Shown here: positions 57,601-64,000 of the stretch, piece by piece | Layout: the number at the start of each line of letters is the position of its first letter | Position numbering within the stretch: position 1 is the first letter of the stretch | Origin: Solea solea | Taxonomy: Eukaryota; Chordata; Actinopteri; Pleuronectiformes; Soleidae | Assembly (NCBI RefSeq): GCF_958295425.1 | Contig: NC_081143.1 | Span: 28,878,578-28,942,577, forward strand | DNA length: 64,000 nt | Reading direction: 5' to 3' | Translations under genes and position numbers: made by a program | The notes under the pieces: model-generated | Database searches by the model: none | What the model was told of the DNA's origin: nothing | Seen by the model: the letters and a program-made list of their open reading frames with translations, nothing else

Positions 57601-59097
57601 TTATAAAAACTGTGATAATCATTAGGAGTAAGCACTGGATTTAATGTGTATGCAATTAAATGCATAATATTCATCATTTAAATGGTAAATTGCATAAAAT
57701 GTTAATATGTTAGCCCTCCATATTATTCTCTACCCTTCAGGTAGCTCTCAGCCTCAAAAAGGTTGGTGACCCCTGCTCTAGATACTCTTAGATACTCTGC
57801 CACCCCTGGCATTGTTGTACTCAATTCCCTTGTAAGTCGCTTTGGATAAAAGCGTCTGCTAAATGACATGTAACATGTAAAGATACTCTATTGTCTTGAT
57901 TTTGTAACTTTATTTCTGTAGAAGCTTTTAAACAAACAATCTAAAAACAAGTGTATCCTGGATATAATATTAAATGGTTGTTCAGTCATGTGATTGTTGT
58001 TCAGTCATGTGATTGTTGTTCAGTCATGTGATTGCTGTTCAGTCACGTGATTGTTGTTCAGTCATGTGATTGCTGTTCAGTCATGTGATTGGTGTTCAGT
58101 CATGTGATTGTTGTTCAGTCATGTGATTGTTGTTCAGTCACGTGATTGTTGTTCAGTCATGTGATTGCTGTTCAGTCATGTGATTGGTGTTCAGTCATGT
58201 GATTGTTGTTCAGTCATGTGATTGTTGTTCAGTCATGTTCAGTCATGTGATTGCTGTTCAGTCATGTTCAGTCATGTGATTGCTGTTCAGTCATGTGATT
58301 GCTGTTCAGTCATGTGATTGCTGTTCAGTCATGTGATTGCTGTGACTGTGTGCAGGCTGAGATGGAGATGGAGTCTCTGGTGATGGTGCGTAAACAGCTG
58401 CTGCAGCAGTGGAAGAGCAGCCTGGTGGACATGAGGAGACGCAACGAGGCTGTGAACGCGATGAACGAGGCCTTACGGTGAGGAGGAGGAGGAGGAGGAG
58501 GAGGAGGAGGAGCCTGTTTCTCACAGACATGCTGTACATGCTACAGTCTGATCCAGAAACCGCTTCTCTGTGATTAAAGTGATAGATTGTTGCCTTTGTC
58601 TGCTTTTCAGACCAAAATAAAAGAGAAATCTAAACATAAATTACAGCTGCGATCAGCATTATGTGCAGATGTACAAACAACAGCACAGAGTGTGGACACC
58701 TGTTCACTCACACACTCATACATGCATCTATGTCAGCACTTTTACTCTATCACACACGTGCAGCATAACATGCAGACTTATAAACACCATCCAATAATAA
58801 GACTGCATATTTATATTATTTATATATATATACTTTTAGAAATGTGTTGTAGATCAAAGTCAATGAACACAACAAGTGTCACAGCCTGGACAGCTGGTCG
58901 GTCCATCACTCACACACACACACAAACAAGCATTCAATAAAACAGAAAACTTCTGTCGGCTGCAGTGATTCTCCTCTCTTGTGAAGAATACAAACACATA
59001 TCGACTCACGACACATCATAGACAAACAAAACAACACAAAAAGAAGCACACTCAAACACACAGGTGGCTGTCCGTGGCACCGTCTTCTTGTACCAAG

Positions 59098-59136
<39 letters not shown>

Positions 59137-62100
59137 AAAATGACGTTTATTGGAAAGAAAATGTTGAATTTTGACCTCTCTCTGTTACAGAAAACTGATG
59201 GAAGAAGTGTCAGATATTTGCTGTAACAGACTCAAATCTTTTCCTTTCTTTGATTTGATCGCAGCATCAGAATGAATATTATTCATGAATATCAAAGTGA
59301 AAGTGCACTGTTTTACTTGTGCGTGTCCACAGCATGACTGAGCACCAGGTGATCTTACTGGACCGAGAGGTCGACAGCTACAGGAAGTCCACCACTGAAG
59401 AGCAGGAGCAGAATGAGACCCTGACTCTTCAGCTGAACTGGTCTCAGATGGACGGAGCCACCTCTAGAAAACTGCTGAACCAGAATCAGGCCCAGCTGGA
59501 GGCTCTGCAGACCCAGTACAGCACCTGCATCCGCATTCTGAGGGAGACGGAGCGCAATCTCACGCGGCTCACCAAGGTACAGAGAGGACAGATGCCTCAG
59601 TGTTTGTCCTGAGAGACCTTTGTCTCACACTCGTGAGACAAAGGTCTCTTCTCTCCTTTCCTTTCCTCACTCACTCTAGGAAACCAGCGGCCTCCAGGCC
59701 GAAGTCATCGATCAGAGGAGGCAGCAGGAGAAAGAGAGTGCCACGCGTCTGGACTTTGAGGACAAGATCCTGAGCCACATGCAGCAGCAGCTCACACACA
59801 ACAAGGCGGCCAAGCACTCGCAGCAGCTCATCACCAAGACCGCTGCACTCAAGAAACACAAGGTACAGGCCACGCCCTCCCTCAGGCCGCTGTCCCCCAA
59901 ACACACGTCTATTCTTCTGTTTCTTATTCCACTTGTTTGAGTCAGTGAGTTGAGTTAGTTTCCCTGACGTCAACATGGTGTTCACTCATTCACAACATCA
60001 TCCTAAGATCTGCACACACTTTAATGTCCTGAGAAACATCTTTAAAAACACACAAAGACACAAAATTCAACAAACAAATGAACTGAAGAAAGATTTCATA
60101 TAAAGATTTGATTAAATGTTGTGAAGGTCCATGAGTAACCACAGTAGACATCACAGAGCAGTCGTTACGTCAGCTACAGGAAGCTATAGACATGACCCAG
60201 AGAAGAAAGGACAATAATGTCTCTCTCTTCTTGTGTTAGACGTCCCACTTATGGCAGCTGGAGAACGAGTTGTTGGCGGTGGAACTGGAGATCAGTGAGG
60301 TCAGTGAACATCTGGACAGTCTGGCCGTCGCTCAGGAAGCCCTGGACCAGGAAATCGCCAAGTACAACGACTCACTCACGTCCAGGCAGAATCACATGTC
60401 GTCCTTCGTCAAAGTCATCGAGCAGAGACAGACCACCATCACCAACCTACAGCGAAAAATCCATCAGATTGCAGCCAGCACTGGGGTGAGAGAACGAATA
60501 AGCTATTTTAATTATGAGTCTAGTAATAATGCATTTATTTCTATTTAAACCAAGGGCACATTTGAACCATATTTACTATAAACCTGAAAATATTCTAAAA
60601 TAAATATGATATATTATATATAATAACTATCATTTAAGAAGCATGATTAGAATGATTGGTTAAGTCAGTAATCGTTGGTGATTGATGTGATGGACTCACA
60701 GCAGCTGTGACAGCTGGTTCTGATAGTAACGTCGTTCCCTTCCTCAGCATGAAGACTTAAGTCCTCTCCAAATCAAGATAGAAGCTCTGACGGCTCAGAC
60801 TGACGAGCTGGCGACCAACATGAAGAGGGAGCAGCATCTTTGGATGCAGCAGCAGAGCATTCTGGTCGGTCTCACCCAGGAGATCGAAGGCAGCAGCAGG
60901 AACATGTTCAGACTGCAGATGGAACACACTGTGATGCAGCACAAGAAAATACGTTTGGAGAGTAGGTGGATGTTTTCATTCCTGACCTCTGACCTCTGAC
61001 CCTGAAGTTTGTGTTTCTGCTCTTTTACTGAGTGCAGTTACTTCCCTTTGTTCTGACTCCATTTCCTCTGTCTCTCTCTCTGTCTCTCTGTCTCTCTCTC
61101 TGTCTCTCTCCCCCTCTCTGTTGCTGTCTGTGTGTCTCTGTCCTCCAGAACAGATAGAGGCCGAGCATGAGGAGCTGACAGAGTTGGAGAAGAAGACGAG
61201 GACGCTGCGTGGAGACCTGCTGAAGCTCAACAGCCTCCTCAGTCAGAACGGGCAGCTCAGCCAAAGCCTGGAGCAGGAGAACGTGCTGATGGAGACGGAT
61301 TTCCTCGGCAGACTGAAGGTACGGCACCGCCGTGAACTCCATCTGTAGCTGTGATGTAGTCTGCGGCTTTAACAGCAAAGGTTAAAGGTTAAAGATGAAA
61401 TGTGATGTGTTTAGGAGGCAGAGCGGGAGTCGGTCGAGATGCAGATGAAGCTGGAGAAGACGGAGGAGGAAAAAGAGCGACTTCTCAACAGCCTGGTGGA
61501 AGCTGAGTCAGTCATTAAGATTCTTGACATCAATAAAGGATGTTTGCTTTATGCACAATAAAACATGTGCATCATGGAAATATCATTTACCTCTACCATA
61601 GTATTTATATGCTCTTTGCACTCATTTAATAACTTACTGCTGATCTGACTGTTTTTGTTGTCGTTGTTGTTTACATTGGTCCTTTTGTTGTGCGTGTGTG
61701 TGCGTGTGTGTGTGCGTGTGTGTGTGCGTGCGTGTGTGTGTGCGTGTGCATGTCCTGCAGGAGGCAGATCATGCTGTGGGAGAAGAAGATCCAGCTCGTA
61801 AAGGAGACTCGTTCAGCTGTGGACTCTGAAGTGGGCCAGGGAGAAATCCAGATGATGAAGACTGAGATACACCGCATGGAGGTAAACACGGCGGACGAGG
61901 AAGAAAATAAAAATATAGATACGAGATAATAATTGAAAATATCTGCCTGTTTTTGGTCCTTTTTTCACTTTTGTGCAATGAAATAAGCTGATTATACTGT
62001 AGATATACAGTATTGTTGTCATGATATTTTGCTTTTAATTGTCTTAATACGAAACCCATAATAATCTGTGTGTATGAAGGTAACACTTTGCAAAGCCATG

Positions 62101-62266
62101 TAAAGATTAGTCAGTAATTTGAGTTATTTTGAACCTTAGTTACAAAAATGAAAGTTAAAAACTGTTCTCTTTGTTTGCCTTCTTCATGACCTCCCAAAGA
62201 AAGAAAGAAAGAAAGAAAGAAAGAGTACATTTCATTTATGTCAGCTACTAAATTCACATTGTGTGC

Positions 62267-62307
<41 letters not shown>

Positions 62308-62765
62308 TGTGCGTGTGCGTGTGCATGTGTGTGCAGGTGCGACTGAATCAGCTGAGGAAGCAGCAGGAGCAGCTGGTGAGGGAAAGTGAGGCCACGGTGG
62401 CGAGGAGGGAGACCCTGGTTCTCCGCAGGGAGGTGATGGTCCACAGCTCCCACAGACAAACGTCAAAGGGCGACCTGAGCCGCCTCACACAGAGTCTGCA
62501 GCGCAAGATCAGGGACACGCTCAAGGTCAGAGGTCGTCCACGTGTGAGTGTACTGTGTGTACCTGAAGCAGCGTCATCATCCGCGTGTGTGTCTGCATCT
62601 CTTTAGCATGTGAGCGAGTGTGAGCAGGGGATCAGGGAGCTGCAGGAGAACCAGGTGAGTCTGAGGGACAGACTTTCACAGCAGAAGCAGCAGCTGATAG
62701 AAGTGAGCAGCACCAGCTGCAGCCTGGACCGGGACTCTGCAGACCTGCAGGATATGAGAGACAGG
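51584..62765 (+). CDS. ccdc40: ccdc40, axonemal ruler coiled-coil protein (partial at 3' end)
   Basis: Seventeen coding exons join in frame to 886 residues, nearly all coiled coil. The acidic N-terminus ends in [11 protein letters not shown], matching VVLDPDHPLM of human CCDC40. Later matches include [14 protein letters not shown] (human LHLFYMQNIDQDMR), [37 protein letters not shown] and [14 protein letters not shown]. With CCDC39 the protein forms the 96-nm ruler on ciliary doublet microtubules and is needed to place inner dynein arms and the nexin-dynein regulatory complex; human loss causes primary ciliary dyskinesia. The N-terminus is much shorter than the human one (1142 residues in all). 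ATG 51584 has A at -3 and G at +4 and follows a usable acceptor TTCTGCAG (51560); an in-frame ATG at 51545 is the alternative. About 80-100 C-terminal residues lie beyond the window or were not found. Confidence 0.92.
51834..51951. repeat. ATA/ATG trinucleotide repeat tract
   Basis: TAA/TAATGA triplets run for about 118 bp in ccdc40 intron 1. A shorter TTA run is at 52025-52040. Confidence 0.88.
52154..52247 (+). CDS. ccdc40: ccdc40 coding exon 2
   Basis: It is 94 bp, ends in phase 1 at G|GTCAGT. It encodes [20 protein letters not shown] and [11 protein letters not shown]. The acceptor CTCACAG directly follows a GT run (52129-52146). Sequence in this N-terminal region is poorly conserved, so the call rests on phase and splice sites. 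Confidence 0.7.
52936..53090 (+). CDS. ccdc40: ccdc40 coding exon 3
   Basis: It is 155 bp, phase 1 to 0. It encodes [20 protein letters not shown], four leucines, eleven glutamates and LVVLDPEH. The exon must end after CAT (53090) because exon 4 continues PLVRKQ as in other CCDC40 proteins. The donor is then CAT|GTTTGT, which is weak (T at -1, T at +3 and +4) and is itself the first unit of the minisatellite. Confidence 0.85.
53086..55483 (+). repeat. ccdc40: 23-bp minisatellite spanning the exon 3 donor, about 104 units
   Basis: Units of 23 bp, AACAT followed by GTTTGTAGTTTCTTCTTT, repeat for about 2.4 kb. Variants start AGCAT, AACATC (C replacing G after AACAT) or AATAT. A few 27-bp units carry an extra TTTG or TTGA and are followed by CTTCAGC. 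The first unit overlaps the last five bases of exon 3. The array fills most of the 2477-bp intron 3. Confidence 0.95.
55568..55651 (+). CDS. ccdc40: ccdc40 coding exon 4
   Basis: It is 84 bp, phase 0 at both ends, acceptor GCTGACAG, donor AAG|GTCGTC. It encodes [20 protein letters not shown] and INLDLKEK, the start of the main coiled coil. Confidence 0.93.
55824..56043 (+). CDS. ccdc40: ccdc40 coding exon 5
   Basis: It is 220 bp, phase 0 to 1. It encodes a coiled coil starting [20 protein letters not shown], parallel to the human QELGVNLYEVQQ region. Confidence 0.92.
56836..56993 (+). CDS. ccdc40: ccdc40 coding exon 6
   Basis: It is 158 bp, phase 1 to 0. It contains [20 protein letters not shown], the strongest family match, and ends QKLKQ. 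Confidence 0.93.
57061..57183 (+). CDS. ccdc40: ccdc40 coding exon 7
   Basis: It is 123 bp, phase 0 both ends. It encodes [20 protein letters not shown] and a charged continuation, corresponding to human DLYVDQLTTRAQQLEED. Confidence 0.93.
57468..57775. mobile_element. hAT-type MITE in ccdc40 intron 7
   Basis: The element is 308 bp with the identical 8-bp flanks CTCTAGAT (57460-57467 and 57776-57783). Left terminus CAGTGGTCACCAAC; right terminus, reverse complemented, CAGGGGTCACCAAC. CAG-GG termini and 8-bp duplications are hAT hallmarks. There is no coding capacity. Confidence 0.9.
57786..57880 (+). mobile_element. V-SINE 3' tail fragment
   Basis: CACCCCTGGCATTGTTGTAC, then CTCAATTCCCTTGTAAGTCG and CTTTGGATAAAAGCGTCTGC match the conserved 3' region of vertebrate V-SINEs. 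The tRNA head is absent. It lies directly beside the hAT MITE, which may have inserted into it or next to it. Confidence 0.8.
57980..58341 (+). repeat. ccdc40: 19-bp minisatellite abutting ccdc40 exon 8
   Basis: About 19 units of GTTCAGTCATGTGATTGTT (variants GCT, GGT at the end and CACGTGA inside) end 14 bp before exon 8. Two units are truncated to 10 bp near 58229-58270. The acceptor of exon 8 reads GACTGTGTGCAG with no pyrimidine tract, because the array occupies the place where one would be. Confidence 0.93.
58356..58477 (+). CDS. ccdc40: ccdc40 coding exon 8
   Basis: It is 122 bp, phase 0 to 2, donor CG|GTGAGG. It encodes [20 protein letters not shown] and [20 protein letters not shown], matching human [20 protein letters not shown]. 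A GGA repeat follows the donor (58480-58512). Confidence 0.92.
59100..59135. repeat. TTA microsatellite
   Basis: About 12 TTA triplets in ccdc40 intron 8. Confidence 0.9.
59333..59576 (+). CDS. ccdc40: ccdc40 coding exon 9
   Basis: It is 244 bp, phase 2 to 0. It encodes [20 protein letters not shown] and a coiled coil with [17 protein letters not shown]. Confidence 0.92.
59611..59650. other. ccdc40: Perfect 17-bp hairpin before the exon 10 acceptor
   Basis: The arms 59612-59628 and 59633-59649 are exact inverted complements (AGAGACCTTTGTCTCAC and its complement) around a 4-nt loop ACTC. The hairpin ends 30 bp before exon 10. Confidence 0.9.
59680..59862 (+). CDS. ccdc40: ccdc40 coding exon 10
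   Basis: It is 183 bp, phase 0 both ends, donor AAG|GTACAG. It encodes [20 protein letters not shown] and [20 protein letters not shown], parallel to human [20 protein letters not shown]. Confidence 0.93.
60240..60485 (+). CDS. ccdc40: ccdc40 coding exon 11
   Basis: It is 246 bp, phase 0 both ends, donor GGG|GTGAGA. It encodes 82 coiled-coil residues including [20 protein letters not shown], matching human [20 protein letters not shown]. Confidence 0.93.
60748..60961 (+). CDS. ccdc40: ccdc40 coding exon 12
   Basis: It is 214 bp, phase 0 to 1, donor A|GTAGGT. It encodes [20 protein letters not shown] and [17 protein letters not shown], matching human GPLELEIKRLSKLIDE and VTWLRLQQEMV. Confidence 0.92.
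61149..61318 (+). CDS. ccdc40: ccdc40 coding exon 13
   Basis: It is 170 bp, phase 1 to 0. It encodes [20 protein letters not shown] and a segment ending [10 protein letters not shown], matching human VTENEFVRSLK. Confidence 0.93.
61415..61506 (+). CDS. ccdc40: ccdc40 coding exon 14
   Basis: It is 92 bp, phase 0 to 2, donor GCTGA|GTCAGT. It encodes [20 protein letters not shown] and LLNSLVEAE; the split codon GA+G restores VEAERQIM across the join. Confidence 0.92.
61689..61745. repeat. ccdc40: GT/GC microsatellite before exon 15
   Basis: About 28 dinucleotides of GT with GC interruptions end 15 bp before the exon 15 acceptor. Confidence 0.9.
61761..61881 (+). CDS. ccdc40: ccdc40 coding exon 15
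   Basis: It is 121 bp, phase 2 to 0, donor GAG|GTAAAC. It encodes [20 protein letters not shown] and [20 protein letters not shown], nearly the human sequence and the clearest CCDC40 signature. Confidence 0.95.
62198..62223. repeat. GAAA microsatellite
   Basis: About six GAAA units in ccdc40 intron 15. Confidence 0.88.
62263..62330. repeat. ccdc40: GT microsatellite forming the exon 16 acceptor region
   Basis: More than 30 GT/GC dinucleotides run directly into the acceptor GTGTGCAG of exon 16. Confidence 0.92.
62337..62525 (+). CDS. ccdc40: ccdc40 coding exon 16
   Basis: It is 189 bp, phase 0 both ends, donor AAG|GTCAGA. It encodes [20 protein letters not shown] and [10 protein letters not shown], matching human VRLGQLLKQQEKM and AVARRETV. 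Confidence 0.94.
62607..62765 (+). CDS. ccdc40: ccdc40 coding exon 17 (last one in the window)
   Basis: It is 159 bp, phase 0 both ends, acceptor CTCTTTAG, donor AGG|GTAAGA. It encodes [20 protein letters not shown] and ends [11 protein letters not shown]. The strong donor shows that the gene continues. Confidence 0.93.
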
Positions 62766-62855
62766 GTAAGACCTCGTCAATGAATGCCGTCACTCTGACT
62801 GAACTGTCACTCTGCTTCAAGAGGTGTTTAAAAGACCTTTGTGAAACAGAGCCAG

Positions 62856-62899
<44 letters not shown>

Positions 62900-64000
62900 T
62901 TGATTCTGACTTCAAACACAACTGTGACCCTGAGATTATCACGTCTGTCTCAACTAAGTAACTATTCTCATGACATAAAACACTGAGGTGCTTTTTTTAT
63001 TAATTACCGTGGTGAAATCACGTGGAATCAAAACTTACATTCAGTAGATTCTTGATCTGTGAACAAGAGGAAGTTAAGATAAGCTTCACACATTGACCTC
63101 AGGAAACAAAGGTGAGTATTTCAATCACACTTTGCACTGATTTTGTTTTTTTGATTTTGCTTCATTCCCTAATTATTTTGTGTAGTATTATTATTAGTAG
63201 TAGTAGTACAACAGTAGAAGTAGTAATAGTATAGTAGCATTGCAATTATTATTTTATTTGACGTAAATGTCTATTATTTGAACTACCATGTGTGTTTTTC
63301 TGGGTGTGGTTTGTCACTCATGTTACTTTATTACATTATGACATTATTTACTCCTGTATTTATGTAAAAAAACAATAAACTTTCCTGGAATGACGTCTGA
63401 AATCAAAGTAAGGAAGTCATACATACATTAAGTTCATCAAGTATGGACAACATAAACAGTATTAGCACCGTGAATGAAGGAAAAATGTTTTGTTGCCATG
63501 ACCAGATCAATTCAAGTGGATTAATGTGGATTTAAAGATCCCAACTTTATTCTTGAATGTTTAAAGTCAACATGTCAAAGTGAATCTTGTCACGGTAAGA
63601 AAATGTTTTTCTCTTCACACGTGGACCAAACACTCACGTCACAGTGAAATCATCCACTTTCTGGAAGTGACGGAGACACAGAGCTCAGTCTTTGCCAGGT
63701 GATCAGTGTCATGTGACTGAAGTCAGTTTCTAGTTATGTATTATAATATATTATTATGTATAATGACTCTCAACTATTTATTAATGTTATTGAGGCTTCC
63801 TTTGTCTTAAATAAAAGCTGCTATGTGTCAATCAAGTCAAGCTGAGACATGCTCCTGTGCCAGTAACTGTGAATAATGAAGGGATGAGGGTGTGGTGACA
63901 ACATGTTAAAGACGTGTTCTAGGTCGGCATGGCTGAAGATTTACTGTCTTAAGCAACTCACTGTCCACACCTTGCAGCCACTCCCACTTACCAAGAATAA
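62766..64000 (+). other. ccdc40: ccdc40 intron 17, continuing past the window
   Basis: A GT run is at 62858-62893. The remaining AT-rich sequence shows no open exon matching the expected C-terminus of CCDC40, so the last coding exon or exons lie beyond 64000. Confidence 0.6.

Overview
The window is vertebrate nuclear DNA, almost certainly from a ray-finned (teleost) fish. It has multi-exon genes with GT-AG introns, tRNA-derived SINEs and LINE fragments of the kind common in fish, several MITE-like DNA transposon copies, and very many CA/GT, AT and minisatellite repeats. There is no operon structure, no CRISPR array and no prokaryotic feature. Species cannot be fixed from the sequence alone.

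Layout. Positions 1-11.6 kb hold no confident protein gene. They contain a decayed LINE 3' end, simple repeats, a CpG-rich stretch of unknown origin, and a pair of related compact minus-strand CCAAT+TATA promoter units (near 7.9 and 10.1 kb). An intronless MYADM-like gene (four-pass MARVEL-type protein family) lies at 11698-12603, plus strand. From 12.6 to 33.5 kb the window is intergenic or an upstream intron, with SINEs, MITEs and an unresolved GC-rich block at 16.2-16.6 kb. All ten coding exons of tex2 (SMP-domain lipid-transfer protein of ER contact sites, 1126 residues as assembled) lie at 33582-48275, plus strand. After a gene-poor 3 kb gap comes ccdc40 (axonemal 96-nm ruler subunit), with 17 coding exons from 51584 to 62765; it runs off the right edge, probably lacking only the last one or two coding exons. 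Human TEX2 and CCDC40 are both on chromosome arm 17q, so their linkage here fits shared ancestry.

The most notable non-coding feature is a 2.4-kb minisatellite of 23-bp units in ccdc40. It starts exactly at the 3' end of coding exon 3, so the exon's own splice donor is the first unit and about 100 copies of that donor context follow. Part of the array has a 583-bp higher-order period. A second minisatellite (19-bp units) abuts the exon 8 acceptor, and several ccdc40 and tex2 acceptors are preceded by GT repeats instead of a clean polypyrimidine tract. Just upstream of ccdc40 there is a near-palindromic X-box (RFX site) and a forkhead motif, which fits control of a motile-cilium gene by RFX/FOXJ1.

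All exon joins were worked out by eye from splice dinucleotides, reading phase and recalled similarity to the human proteins. No alignment or database search was run.
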